64,000 nucleotides of DNA from an uncultured Aquimarina sp. (lineage in GTDB: Bacteria > Bacteroidota > Bacteroidia > Flavobacteriales > Flavobacteriaceae): the NCBI RefSeq assembly GCF_947495315.1, contig NZ_CANLYD010000006.1, positions 1-64,000 of the forward strand, in the 5' to 3' direction. A model generated the notes under the pieces. It saw nothing but the letters and a program-made list of their open reading frames with translations, searched no databases and was not told the DNA's origin. Position 1 is the first letter of the stretch; every line of letters begins with the position of its first letter. Below are positions 1-8,824 of the stretch, one piece after another. The position numbers and the translations under genes were made by a program.

Positions 1-1
1 T

Positions 2-88
2 AATCCAAGTGGATTACAAAACTGGGGATGGGTTCAGTTAGTCATTAAACCTAACTTCCTTAAATGGAGTCCTAAACTAGCGCAATAA
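2..88 (+). CDS. C-terminal end of an unidentified protein (partial)
   Basis: An open frame enters from the left edge of the window and ends at TAA 86-88, giving a 28-residue tail rich in aromatic and hydrophobic residues (NWGWVQLVIKPNF, then KWSPKLAQ). The alternating aromatic/hydrophobic pattern could be the last strand of an outer-membrane barrel, but so little is visible that the family cannot be named. The strong hairpin directly after the stop supports this being the true end of a rightward gene. Confidence 0.45.
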   Translation, partial: NPSGLQNWGWVQLVIKPNFLKWSPKLAQ

Positions 89-111
89 GTATTCTAATTA
101 TATTTTATTCA

Positions 112-148
112 AAAAAATCCTGATAAATAAGATTCATCAGGATTTTTT
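112..148 (+). terminator. Rho-independent terminator
   Basis: AATCCTGAT (116-124) pairs with ATCAGGATT (136-144) around an 11-nt loop and is followed by a run of T. An A-run before the stem would let it work on the other strand too. It lies 23 bp after the partial gene at the left edge. Confidence 0.8.
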
Positions 149-287
149 GAATGCTATTTTTAAATTATTACTATATCAGACTTAAAATTATATAATTCTT
201 ATTTGTTAAATACGTATTAATACTTATTTTTGATGAAATTAGTGGAATATTCCCTTTTCTTAAAACCTTTTAAAAATTAATATTGCT

Positions 288-635
288 ATGAAAAAATTGA
301 TGTATTTTGGTTTATTCTTTTGTTTACAAATATGTATAGCTCAATCAGACGCTGATTATGAAAATACAATGAAAACCATAATCGAATCATATAATGCTAA
401 TGATGCACAAAAAATTTTTGATCAATTCTCCACTGATTTACAAGCCACTTTTACTATTGATAAAGTGAAAGAATTTCTAACTAAAACCTTAGAGGATCAA
501 GGCAAATTTTCGGAATTCGATTTTATGGATCAAGATGGTGGCAACAGGTACCTAGTGCAATCAGAAAATGATTCAATAATACTGGTTATAACATTATCAG
601 CTGATCTAAAGCTCACTAAATTTGCTATTGAGTAA
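288..635 (+). CDS. small secreted protein, DUF3887-like
   Basis: A 115-residue protein with a clear type I signal peptide: KK, a hydrophobic stretch, then cleavage probably after CIAQ (about residue 19). The mature part is a small alpha+beta domain (YNANDAQKIFDQFSTDLQA, then a KVKEFL helix, a glycine turn and beta strands). This resembles the DUF3887/NTF2-like fold found alone or in front of periplasmic hydrolases in Bacteroidota. No enzyme domain follows, so it is probably a stand-alone periplasmic binding or accessory domain. The family call is by resemblance only. It converges on the minus-strand gene starting at 978, with 13 bp between the stops. Confidence 0.7.
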   Translation: MKKLMYFGLFFCLQICIAQSDADYENTMKTIIESYNANDAQKIFDQFSTDLQATFTIDKVKEFLTKTLEDQGKFSEFDFMDQDGGNRYLVQSENDSIILVITLSADLKLTKFAIE

Positions 636-648
636 ATATATAAGGAGT

Positions 649-978
649 TTATTTGATAAAAGTGAACCACTCCTGAAAATAAGCGCCAACGATTGGGACT
701 GCTTTTTGTTCTTCTCTGGAAGCCAAGATTAATCCATATACAATAAGAACAATTGAAAAAATCCAAAAAGAAATATTAATAAAAAAAGAATTAAACATAC
801 CTGAAAAAGCAGTTAGCAGATAGAACATAATCCATAACCCTAATGCTTGTCTTATATGAAAACTGGCAAACGTATTTTTATCATCTTGATTCATAAAAAA
901 GGCTATAATCGTTCCTATAATAGTTATATAAGAAACAATAGCAGCTGTTTTTCCTTGTTTTGCATAATCTGATTCCAT
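649..978 (-). CDS. small integral membrane protein, DUF4870/Tic20-like
   Basis: A 109-residue protein with three predicted membrane segments: about residues 12-29, 45-65 and 69-86. The arrangement of a short Gln/Lys-rich N-terminus, a first helix, a polar stretch with F-HIRQALGLW, then two more helices is typical of the DUF4870/Tic20-like small membrane family of Bacteroidota. The HxRQAxG motif (FHIRQALG) before the second helix is the strongest link. The function of the family is not established. It starts with ATG and appears monocistronic, facing the gene at 288-635. Confidence 0.75.
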   Translation of the reverse strand: MESDYAKQGKTAAIVSYITIIGTIIAFFMNQDDKNTFASFHIRQALGLWIMFYLLTAFSGMFNSFFINISFWIFSIVLIVYGLILASREEQKAVPIVGAYFQEWFTFIK

Positions 979-1093
979 GATGATGTTATTGTTTTTTGTT
1001 CATTTTTAATAATACTATCAAAGAAATAGATCTGTGATAGGTAATCTAGGTTCTTTTGGTTTTAATCTACCAGGTATTTATAAAAACACTATT

Positions 1094-2347
1094 TTATTTC
1101 AATACTAACTGGCCGTTCCCTACGATTCCATATGTACTTCCTTCTATACTCTTGTTTATAAAGGCACTATTTTTAGAAGTTGATAGTATATGTTTTTCTA
1201 TAAATGTTGTATTCCCTTTTGGTGTAAATAAGGATAGGTCAGCTTTATTTCCTTTATCAATAGAAACACTTTCGATTCCAAAAATTGATTTTCCTTGCGT
1301 AAGCAGTGCTATAGTTTGATCAATACTTAGGATACTGTTTAGTATTCCAAATGCACTTTCTAAACCAATAGTTCCATATTTAGCATTATCAAATTCTACC
1401 TTTTTATGTTCAACATCCATAGGTTGGTGATCGCTGGTTACCATATCGATAGTCCCATCCTTAACACCTTCTAGTAAAGAATTTACATCTTTTTGAGTTC
1501 TCAATGGAGGTAATACTTTGTAATTAGTTTCAAAAGTTGTTAGTTCTTCATCGGTAAGAGATAAATGATGTACAGAAACACTACAGCTTACTTGTAATCC
1601 CTTCTCTTTCCCTTCTCTGATTAATTGAACGGACTTAGCAGTAGATATTGTTGGAATATGTAATTTTCCTCCAGTATACTCCAGTAGGAAAAGATCTCTG
1701 GAGATTTGTAATTCTTCTGCTAGTGCTGGAATTCCTTTTAGTCCGAGTAATGTGCTTTGTTCTTCTTCATTCACCATACCTTTTCCGGCAATACTATTAT
1801 CCTGAGGAAAAGAAAGTACCAGCCCATCAAAGTTTTGAGCATATAATAAAGCTATTTTAAGCAAGTTCGGATTTTTAACAGGTTTTTTATAATCTCCAAA
1901 AGCTACAGCTCCGGCTTGTTTCATATCATAAAGCTCTGCCATATCTACACCTTCAGACTTTGTTGTTAATGATCCAATAGGGTGTAGATTGACAGGGTTC
2001 TGTAATGCTTTTCCTTTTAGGAAGCCTACAGAGGAACTTGTATCCGTGATTGGTAAGGTGTTTGGATTGACAGCTATACTGGTAAAACCACTTTTAGCAG
2101 CAACAGCTAATCCATTGTTTATAGTTTCTCGTTCTTCATATCCAGGTTCTCCAAAACTTACGCTACTATCAAACCATCCTTGTGATACGTGTAGTGTGTC
2201 TAGTTTAACTTCTTCTACATTTTCTTTAGCCTCAATTAAAGCATCAATATCCTTAATTATTCCGTTTTCGATTAGAATATCTACCGTTTGATTATGAAAG
2301 GGCGATGAGGGATCAATAATGGTAGCAGCCTTTAATAAGAAATTCAT
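1094..2347 (-). CDS. dihydroorotase-family amidohydrolase lacking the metal-binding histidines
   Basis: A 417-residue member of the class I dihydroorotase/amidohydrolase family, of usual length. The backbone motifs are intact: FD then EPG (60-69), NPNTLP, a PPLR loop, TSDH and GLESAF. The catalytic site is not. The metal-binding HxH is replaced by SxS (S62, S64), the arginine before EPG that holds the substrate carboxylate is G66, the zinc-ligand histidine of the HVCHVST segment is replaced (HIPTIST), and the usual DHAPH is DHQPM. Known inactive dihydroorotase homologues exist (PyrC' of the Pseudomonas aspartate transcarbamoylase complex), so this could be structural or have another function. 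Its ATG overlaps the stop of the upstream BatA-like gene by 4 bp (ATGA), indicating translational coupling. It would probably be auto-annotated as pyrC. Confidence 0.85.
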   Translation of the reverse strand: MNFLLKAATIIDPSSPFHNQTVDILIENGIIKDIDALIEAKENVEEVKLDTLHVSQGWFDSSVSFGEPGYEERETINNGLAVAAKSGFTSIAVNPNTLPITDTSSSVGFLKGKALQNPVNLHPIGSLTTKSEGVDMAELYDMKQAGAVAFGDYKKPVKNPNLLKIALLYAQNFDGLVLSFPQDNSIAGKGMVNEEEQSTLLGLKGIPALAEELQISRDLFLLEYTGGKLHIPTISTAKSVQLIREGKEKGLQVSCSVSVHHLSLTDEELTTFETNYKVLPPLRTQKDVNSLLEGVKDGTIDMVTSDHQPMDVEHKKVEFDNAKYGTIGLESAFGILNSILSIDQTIALLTQGKSIFGIESVSIDKGNKADLSLFTPKGNTTFIEKHILSTSKNSAFINKSIEGSTYGIVGNGQLVLK

Positions 2348-4269
2348 TTTAGATATTTTAATAATAGGATTTCAATTAATAAGAAAATCAGAGCAAAAAT
2401 AATAAACCATTTCCAAAGTTCATGAATACTACTTTCTTCTTTTATTTGCTCAAATAAGGATGTTATAGAATCATTTACTACATATTCTGTCGTAGTAGAA
2501 AGGTCGTAATATTGTAAATCACTTTCTGTAGTATTATAATTGTAGCTTACATTTTGGATAAGTTGTTCTTTATCTTTTAGTGCATATATTCCAGCTTTTG
2601 TAGGTACTTCATCTGTTGTAATCCGCACTTTGGTAGCAAAGCTTTGTTGGAGGGGAATATTACTTTCCTCGTTCGATTCTAAAGATAATATTCCATCTTG
2701 TCCTAAAGATATCGGAATATCATAGGTGTTTGTTTGTCCTATAATATATGATATATCAGAAAGTTGCAAACTTTGTTTTCCAATGTTATATAAGGTAGGA
2801 ACAATTAGTGGTGAATTCTTAAAATTAGAATTCTCGTTATTAATTGATGCTGTGAATATGTATAAAGAATTTGTTTTGTATAAAAAAGGCGTACGATCCT
2901 CGAAAGATAAAATACTATTATCAGAATTAGTTCTATAGAACGAATTAACCTTCGGATATTGAAAATTAGTTATTCTTTTGTCAAAAACCCCTCTGTATAA
3001 CGGATGCGAAAAATTAATACCGGTTATTCTCTTTTCCTGTGTATTTAATTCTAATAACCCTTCTTTAGAAAAACTGTTAATCAGTTGTTGGTATGAAACG
3101 ATATTACCATCTGTAGCAGGAATAAAGCATATAGTACCACCTTGATCTTCGAATGATTTAAGAGCATTGATTAATGATACCGGAATTTGTTTCATTTCAT
3201 TAATCAGCACCAGATTAGAATTACTAATATCATTATAATTTAGCTTTTCTAATACTGTACTTATTAGAAAGAATTCATCAGTGGTATAGATGTTTTTTAT
3301 AAAACTATCGTTTGCTTCATTGATGGCTAGTACCCTAATTTTTTCTGGTGTATTAATCGTAAAATATCTGGAATTATCAAAAGTTAAGGCAGGATCTTCT
3401 AGTACAATACGACCATTAACTTTAATGTTTTCATCAATTTTAAACTGAGTACTTGTTGTCCCATTTTTAGGGATTGTAACAGCCGTTTTTGCTAATAACT
3501 TTTCGTCATTATAAAACGCAAGAGACACATTATCCGCATTAGCATCTGTATTACTCACTAGAACATTAAGAACTAATTCGTTATTTGTATTACGCTGCAA
3601 TGAAAGACTGTCTATTGAAATGTTTTGACGAGTTACTGGTTGTAGTTGCACAAAATTTGTTTCAGTATCAGGATCAAAAGGGATATCAAAAGCCTCATTT
3701 TTTTGCTGAAAATCAGAGACCATAATAATCCTTTTAATAGTTTCCGGAGCATTTCCAATAAGTTGTTTTCCTTTTAGGTATGCTGCACTATATGGTATCT
3801 GATTGGATGTATATTCAAGCTGAAGTAAATCATTCTGAATGTCTTTTTTGCTAACATCCTTAAATGTTTTGGTATTCGTAAAGATAGAAATGGTTTCGTC
3901 TTCTGGTAATACACTCAGTAGCTCTTGGATGGCTCTCTGTAACAAAGGACCTTTAGAGCCTTTGGCTTGCATACTAAAGGAATTATCCAGGTAAATTGCC
4001 ATTTCACTTTTTTTACCAACGATTTCTTCTGAAGCTAAAAATGGTTGCGCAAAAGCAATAATAAGTCCTCCTAGTGCCAATAATCGCGCAAGAAGTGTTA
4101 ACCATTTTTTAATCTGAGAACTTTTACGTGTCTGTATAGTAACGGCTTTTAGAAATTGTACATTGGTAAAAGGTACTTTCTGAAAACGACGTAATTGAAA
4201 TAAATGAACTATAATAGGAATAACAAGTGCAAATAAAGCATAAAGAAATTCTGGGTGTCTAAATTGCAT
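2344..4269 (-). CDS. BatA/VWA-domain inner-membrane protein (aerotolerance operon type)
   Basis: A 641-residue protein. Residues 1-80 form the BatA N-terminal domain: FRHPEFLYALFALVIPIIVHLF is the first membrane helix, a basic stretch with RRFQKVPFTNVQFL follows, and a second helix lies around residues 58-78. A von Willebrand A-like domain follows (YLDNSFSM, the MIDAS-type DxSxS start, about residues 90-280), then a long beta-rich periplasmic region and a final membrane helix (about 617-638). Such proteins belong to the Bacteroides aerotolerance (Bat) group but their molecular role is unsettled. It is the first gene of a two-gene unit with the dihydroorotase homologue (4-bp overlap), a pairing I recall as common in flavobacteria. 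Confidence 0.85.
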   Translation of the reverse strand: MQFRHPEFLYALFALVIPIIVHLFQLRRFQKVPFTNVQFLKAVTIQTRKSSQIKKWLTLLARLLALGGLIIAFAQPFLASEEIVGKKSEMAIYLDNSFSMQAKGSKGPLLQRAIQELLSVLPEDETISIFTNTKTFKDVSKKDIQNDLLQLEYTSNQIPYSAAYLKGKQLIGNAPETIKRIIMVSDFQQKNEAFDIPFDPDTETNFVQLQPVTRQNISIDSLSLQRNTNNELVLNVLVSNTDANADNVSLAFYNDEKLLAKTAVTIPKNGTTSTQFKIDENIKVNGRIVLEDPALTFDNSRYFTINTPEKIRVLAINEANDSFIKNIYTTDEFFLISTVLEKLNYNDISNSNLVLINEMKQIPVSLINALKSFEDQGGTICFIPATDGNIVSYQQLINSFSKEGLLELNTQEKRITGINFSHPLYRGVFDKRITNFQYPKVNSFYRTNSDNSILSFEDRTPFLYKTNSLYIFTASINNENSNFKNSPLIVPTLYNIGKQSLQLSDISYIIGQTNTYDIPISLGQDGILSLESNEESNIPLQQSFATKVRITTDEVPTKAGIYALKDKEQLIQNVSYNYNTTESDLQYYDLSTTTEYVVNDSITSLFEQIKEESSIHELWKWFIIFALIFLLIEILLLKYLK

Positions 4270-4370
4270 TCTTGATTAACGTTTGTCAAATATACTATAA
4301 GATTTGTTATTGACCGTTTAGGCTTAACGAATTTTTAGGGTAAGAAAATATTATAATCTATCAAATAGTT

Positions 4371-5168
4371 TTACTGATTTCTATTCTTTAATAGTTTTAT
4401 CAGATTTACTTTATATTTTTTTAGCCACTTCTTATCAAATGTAAGATAGAAGTTACCGTCTTCTTCTCTATTAACCAAACTATCGATATATATACTCGTT
4501 TTATTTTTTTTATCTCTTACACCTATGGTTACTTTTTGTATTGTGTCATACCCTAACACAATATTTCTAAGAATATATTTATCAAAAGTATCTCTTTTTA
4601 CAATCAATATATCATCTTTTTGGTAGTTGATCTTATCATTTTCCAGTTGATGGAAAAATGAGTCTTTAGGCATTTTGATAGTAATGTTTTTGTCTATTTT
4701 TATAGAATTAGGCATTAAATAGCGTCTTTGCGAAGTACTTAATATAGCAAAGAAGGTTATACTAATTAAAGCAGGTTTGGCTAATTTAAATACTATCTTT
4801 TTAGACTTGTTAATATGAATAGAAGGGGAGTATAGGTATAAGGGTATTAAGACTAAAATACAAATAATGTCAGTATAATCTATTGTCCTATCAAATTGTA
4901 TAATTCCTAAAGCATTCCAAAACTCTATAATCGGTTGACTATAGGATGTTTTCCAGAAGCTAAAAGCAATAGCTGTAATTATAAATATGCTTTTTTTAAA
5001 TTTATTGGCAAATGCTGTTAAAAATAAAGCAAAAACTATGATTCCAAATATGTCAGATAATTTTCCAGTAATCCAATTATGAAAAGCATATTTAAGATAG
5101 AAATCATTTATCAAAAGAATCAATAAGGAACTGATAAAAATTGGATTAATGATATACTTAGATTGCAT
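4371..5168 (-). CDS. polytopic membrane protein of unknown function
   Basis: A 265-residue protein. Four or five hydrophobic segments fill the first ~150 residues, beginning with NPIFISSLLILLINDFYLKY and containing the run FHNWITGKLSDIFGI. The last ~110 residues are soluble, lysine-rich and beta-like. The N-LLLND-LK-FHNW-TGKLSD pattern recurs in uncharacterised Bacteroidota membrane proteins, but I cannot attach a function. It appears monocistronic: 101 bp separate it from the start of the upstream-lying BatA-like gene on the same strand, and a 520-bp non-coding stretch lies on its other side. Confidence 0.75.
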   Translation of the reverse strand: MQSKYIINPIFISSLLILLINDFYLKYAFHNWITGKLSDIFGIIVFALFLTAFANKFKKSIFIITAIAFSFWKTSYSQPIIEFWNALGIIQFDRTIDYTDIICILVLIPLYLYSPSIHINKSKKIVFKLAKPALISITFFAILSTSQRRYLMPNSIKIDKNITIKMPKDSFFHQLENDKINYQKDDILIVKRDTFDKYILRNIVLGYDTIQKVTIGVRDKKNKTSIYIDSLVNREEDGNFYLTFDKKWLKKYKVNLIKLLKNRNQ

Positions 5169-5603
5169 AATGTCTTTAAATTATTTTAGGTTTATTGCTT
5201 CAGTCTTTAACTTCCAATAACATATATTATATGATTTTGACTTTATTTGTTAGAAGGTTTATATATACTTTTTGTTTTATTTTAGTATAAAAGTAAGCAC
5301 ATTTATTATTTCATCTCTCCCTATTTTCAGTGAAAGATATAATGGGAGAGTAACTTTGAAAACAATTTGATGTAACCACATAGAATTAGAAGTCCATCTT
5401 TATGTTAGCAATAGTATTAAACCCGAAAGACTTACCTTATTCATTTCAAAATCATTTCTCCATTACGCTAATATAGTACAGGATTACTTCGGAGTTGTGA
5501 AATCTAATAATTTAAATTTGATAATTACATATCATAATTTGTTATAAATAAAGGATTCTTATGGATTAGATTTTAAATAAAGAGAGAAAACTAATAAGAA
5601 AAT
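5169..5603. other. intergenic region, no gene seen
   Basis: This stretch lies between two divergent genes and is very AT-rich. I find no convincing open frame and no tRNA-like structure. The only distinct structure is a hairpin, CTCTCCC (5315-5321) with GGGAGAG (5344-5350), extended by ATT/AAT. No T-run follows it, so it is not an obvious terminator. Confidence 0.5.
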
Positions 5604-5632
5604 TTTGATACTAAAAAATAGGCGTACCTTTG
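5604..5632 (+). promoter_or_regulatory. Bacteroidota-type promoter of the DEAD-box helicase gene
   Basis: TTTG at 5604-5607 and TACCTTTG at 5625-5632 are separated by 17 bp. They match the -33 TTTG and -7 TAnnTTTG elements used by the primary sigma factor of Bacteroidota. The start codon is about 56 bp downstream. The leader contains a small hairpin (ATTGTT 5665-5670 with AACAAT 5679-5684) that covers the usual ribosome-binding position and could modulate translation. Confidence 0.7.
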
Positions 5633-5688
5633 CAGCTGCATTCAGAAATGGCATAACGTAATAGATTGTTGTTTCTTAAACAATTTAT

Positions 5689-6918
5689 ATGTCATTTAAT
5701 TCATTAGGATTATCCGATGCTCTATTAAAAGCAATCGATAAAAAAGGATATACTGTTCCTTCCCCAATTCAGGAAAAAGCAATACCACCAATTTTAGAAA
5801 GAAAAGATGTATTAGCATCAGCTCAAACAGGGACTGGTAAAACAGCAGGTTTTACATTACCTATACTTCAGTTATTATCGCAAGAGCAACACTATAGAAA
5901 AAGACCTATTCGAGCATTGATATTAACCCCAACCAGAGAACTAGCTGCTCAAATATTGGATAATGTAAAAGCATATAGCGAATTTGTAGACCTTAGATCT
6001 ATGGTAGTTTTTGGAGGTGTAAATGCTAATCCGCAGATCAGATCTTTAAGAAATGGAGTTGATATATTAGTTGCTACTCCCGGTCGCTTATTAGATTTAC
6101 ATAGTCAAAGAGCTCTTTCTTTGGCAAAAACTGAAATATTAGTATTAGATGAAGCAGATAGAATGCTGGATATGGGATTCCAGAGAGATATCAATAAGAT
6201 ATTAGCTTTGTTGCCTCAGAAACGACAAAATCTTTTATTCTCTGCTACATTCTCTAAAGAGATCAAAAAATTAGCTAATGGAATTTTACATCATCCTGTA
6301 TCTGTAGAAGCAGCTCCAGAAAATACAACAGCAGAGAAGGTAGATCAAAAGATGTATAAGGTTGATAAGACTAAGAAATCTGAAGTAGTCATCAAATTAA
6401 TTTCTGAGGGAAATTGGAAGCAAGTTTTGATCTTTACGCGAACAAAACATGGAGCAAATCGCTTAAGCGAAAAGTTAGTTAAAAACGGAATTACATCTGC
6501 AGCAATACATGGTAATAAAAGTCAAGGAGCGAGAACAAAAGCATTGGCAGGTTTTAAACAAAATAAAATCAGAGTATTAGTGGCAACGGATATTGCTGCT
6601 AGAGGTTTGGATATCCCTTTGTTACCACATGTGATTAATTATGAATTACCAAATATCTCTGAAGATTATGTTCATAGAATTGGACGTACAGGTAGAGCAG
6701 GAGCAAGCGGAGAAGCAATCTCATTAGTTTCTCAGGAAGAAGTAGCTTATGTAAAAGGAATAGAGAAATTGTTAGGATTAACGCTACCTAAAGAAACCAT
6801 AGAAGGTTTTGAACCAAGTTTTGTTTTTGATTATAACGCCGCGGCACCAAAGAAAAATCAGCAAGGAAAACCTAAACGCAATAATAGAAATAACAACAGA
6901 AGGCGTAAAAGATCATAA
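5689..6918 (+). CDS. DEAD-box ATP-dependent RNA helicase (RhlE/DeaD type)
   Basis: A 409-residue helicase with all core motifs in order: Q motif (PSPIQ), Walker A AQTGTGKT (45-52), PTRELA, TPGR, DEAD (154-157), SAT (185-187), then in the second RecA domain the [24 protein letters not shown] and HRIGRTGR motifs. A short basic, Asn/Arg-rich tail (last ~25 residues) probably adds non-specific RNA binding. Such enzymes unwind short RNA duplexes in ribosome assembly and mRNA turnover and are often cold-induced. The tail and length fit RhlE-like proteins best, but the subtype is not certain. A strong promoter and a terminator frame it, so it is likely monocistronic. Confidence 0.95.
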   Translation: MSFNSLGLSDALLKAIDKKGYTVPSPIQEKAIPPILERKDVLASAQTGTGKTAGFTLPILQLLSQEQHYRKRPIRALILTPTRELAAQILDNVKAYSEFVDLRSMVVFGGVNANPQIRSLRNGVDILVATPGRLLDLHSQRALSLAKTEILVLDEADRMLDMGFQRDINKILALLPQKRQNLLFSATFSKEIKKLANGILHHPVSVEAAPENTTAEKVDQKMYKVDKTKKSEVVIKLISEGNWKQVLIFTRTKHGANRLSEKLVKNGITSAAIHGNKSQGARTKALAGFKQNKIRVLVATDIAARGLDIPLLPHVINYELPNISEDYVHRIGRTGRAGASGEAISLVSQEEVAYVKGIEKLLGLTLPKETIEGFEPSFVFDYNAAAPKKNQQGKPKRNNRNNNRRRKRS

Positions 6919-6955
6919 AAAAAGCGGAAGTTTTACTTCCGCTTTTTTTATGATC
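6911..6955. terminator. bidirectional terminator between convergent genes
   Basis: A perfect 20-bp inverted repeat (6911-6930 and 6936-6955) around a 5-nt TTTTA loop. The core is GCGGAAG/CTTCCGC, with seven A before and seven T after. The helicase stop codon lies inside the left arm. The symmetry suits termination of both the helicase and the convergent gene ending at 6974. Confidence 0.9.
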
Positions 6956-6973
6956 TATGAAATATTTTTATAA

Positions 6974-7483
6974 TTAAAAGATATAATATCCTACAGAAAG
7001 TTGGAAAGTTCCGTTTTTAGAATCAACATTGTCTACAACATCCGTTAATCCAAAGTTATATCTTGCTTGAGCAAAGAATTTCCCGAATTCTACACCTGCT
7101 CCTACGGCACCACTAACATCAAAGCTTTCTGGTTCTCCAACTTCAAAATCATCATTTACTACGATACCAAATTGTGGACCTGCTTCGAAACTAACAAATT
7201 TAAGAAATTTATATTTTACCAATATAGGTATATTCACATAGTCAATATCCGTATCATCGGCTCCTTGAGCAGAATATAAGATTTCTGGCTGAATTGCAAA
7301 TTTGTCAGCGATTCCTAATTGTCCAACAACTCCGATATGATATCCTGTTCTGCTGTCTAGGTCAGTATCTCCGTTTATATTAGAAAAGTTAACACCTCCT
7401 TTTACACCAAATTTGATACTTTGTGCATTAGAAATTGTAGTAAAACCGATAAGCGCAATGGCTAAAAAAAATAGTTTTTTCAT
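6974..7483 (-). CDS. small outer-membrane beta-barrel protein (porin-like, PorT/OmpA-barrel type)
   Basis: A 169-residue protein with signal peptide MKKLFFLAIALIGFTTISNAQ followed by SIKFGVKGGVNFSNI, the classic opening of the flavobacterial outer-membrane beta-barrel family (PF13568-like). The rest alternates short turns and amphipathic strands (GYHIGVVGQLGI, FAIQPEILYS, FVSFEAGPQFGIV) and ends in a barrel-closing strand with terminal aromatic F. An in-frame ATG 24 bp upstream (7507) would add eight polar residues before the signal peptide, so 7483 is preferred. The function is unknown; eight-stranded barrels of this kind are structural or adhesive. It converges on the helicase gene across a shared terminator. 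Confidence 0.85.
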   Translation of the reverse strand: MKKLFFLAIALIGFTTISNAQSIKFGVKGGVNFSNINGDTDLDSRTGYHIGVVGQLGIADKFAIQPEILYSAQGADDTDIDYVNIPILVKYKFLKFVSFEAGPQFGIVVNDDFEVGEPESFDVSGAVGAGVEFGKFFAQARYNFGLTDVVDNVDSKNGTFQLSVGYYIF

Positions 7484-7684
7484 AAGTCTAATTAATTGTT
7501 TGTTCAAATCAAATATAGAAACTTAAATACTAAAAAAAGGTTAAAATCACTTATTTGAAGGAGAGATAACCCCTGTTTCGTACTATAAAATACTGTTAAT
7601 CCCAGTAACAGAAAGGGTCGACGAAAGCTTTGTTTTTTCGGGTAAAAAACTGTTTTTAGAGTGATTCTATATAAAAAAAGAGCC

Positions 7685-8350
7685 TTATTCTATTATTTTT
7701 ATCTTATTATTTTCAAAAGATAAGTAGTATTCTTTTTCTATATCTTTATAACAAATAGTAAAATCATTGACAATTCCAGGTTTATATGTAGGAAGCCAAT
7801 TTCTGCCTTCTTTTGTTACAATAATCACCCCGTTATGATCACCAACCCAACAAAAATTTTCTCTAAAACTATTTTTATTGATAGGATTAATTCCAAATTC
7901 TTTAACCAATGTATTTGCCATTCTTATGGGGTCTGTATGGGGCAACCCTATTTCATTAAGCTTAATTACTTGGTCAATAGAAAAATTATTGCTTTTAGGA
8001 TAGTTTGCTAATGGTCGTTCAATAAATTCAACTATATTTTCATCTTTATCATAAAAATAAATAGCACAGCCGCTATCGAATTGAATTATTTTTTCTCCTT
8101 TGTATGGTAAAAGCTCAATATTTAATTCTTCTAAAAAATCAATGGCATATTCTATAGATCCTGTAGGTATCAAAAAAGCAAAATGATAATAAAAATCTTT
8201 GTCGCACTTTCTGAATATTAATGTGTTTTCTTGGGTAGAAAGACTGAGAGTATCTAGATTTTTTTGACATCGAAATCCTAATAGGTCATTATAAAATTCC
8301 TTTTGTTGTTCTAGGTTTCTTGAAAATATGTTTAGCGTCTTTATTTCCAA
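7685..8350 (-). CDS. VOC-superfamily (glyoxalase-fold) protein
   Basis: A 221-residue protein. The first ~115 residues carry a VOC module: TLNIFSRNLEQQKEFYNDLLGF, then HFAFLIP and FYDKDENIVEFIERP, the usual place for the metal-ligand Glu. The second half looks like a more divergent partner module (GLPHTDPIRMANTLVKEFG). The family includes glyoxalases, dioxygenases and antibiotic-binding proteins, so no substrate can be given. It starts at TTG 8350: the upstream in-frame codons run into a stop within three codons and no early ATG is available. It is probably co-transcribed with the small gene ending at 8383 (32 bp apart). Confidence 0.8.
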   Translation of the reverse strand: MEIKTLNIFSRNLEQQKEFYNDLLGFRCQKNLDTLSLSTQENTLIFRKCDKDFYYHFAFLIPTGSIEYAIDFLEELNIELLPYKGEKIIQFDSGCAIYFYDKDENIVEFIERPLANYPKSNNFSIDQVIKLNEIGLPHTDPIRMANTLVKEFGINPINKNSFRENFCWVGDHNGVIIVTKEGRNWLPTYKPGIVNDFTICYKDIEKEYYLSFENNKIKIIE

Positions 8351-8382
8351 ATATGGTTATGTAAATGATGTTTTTGGTTTGC

Positions 8383-8694
8383 TCAATAATAACTGAATTC
8401 AAATTTAATGGAATTAAAATTAATTAGACACGAACGTATTGAACCATTAGTACTATTTGAAGATTTTTGTATTAGCTCATTTACCATATTAAGAAATTCA
8501 GAGGAGTCTTTTTCCGATAGATTTTCAAAGAATTTTTGCTCCGAACGACTTAATAAACCTGATGAATAGCTGCTTTTGCATGATATAGAAGATGTATCAT
8601 CAAGAAAGCATTCAATTGTACCTTTAGGCTTTAATCCGATTAGATTTTTACTTATAAACCTTGATGTTTTGTCTTCCAGATTTTTCATAGTCAT
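8383..8694 (-). CDS. hypothetical protein, 103 residues
   Basis: I do not recognise this protein. It is soluble, with no signal peptide or membrane segment, and is serine-rich (SSISCKSSYSSGLLSRSEQ). The middle looks helical (SEQKFFENLSEKDSSEFLNMVNELIQ). A second ATG three codons in (8688) is an equally likely start. It stands just upstream of the VOC gene on the same strand, 32 bp away, suggesting co-transcription. Its codon use is AT-rich like its neighbours. Confidence 0.55.
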   Translation of the reverse strand: MTMKNLEDKTSRFISKNLIGLKPKGTIECFLDDTSSISCKSSYSSGLLSRSEQKFFENLSEKDSSEFLNMVNELIQKSSNSTNGSIRSCLINFNSIKFEFSYY

Positions 8695-8824
8695 TGGATT
8701 ATTATCAATAAGTATGTAAACGTAAAACTGAGTTTCTGTATTGTATTAGAGGAATCTAGCTTAAAGTCAAACTTTTTAAAAATCTAAAATATTTTACCGT
8801 ATTAATATCTTTCGTACGTCTTAG

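Noticed and set aside
5315..5350. Hairpin CTCTCCC/GGGAGAG in the long intergenic region as a small RNA or terminator
   Set aside because: No T-run follows on either strand, no promoter is clear nearby, and the loop is 22 nt; only noted inside the intergenic entry.
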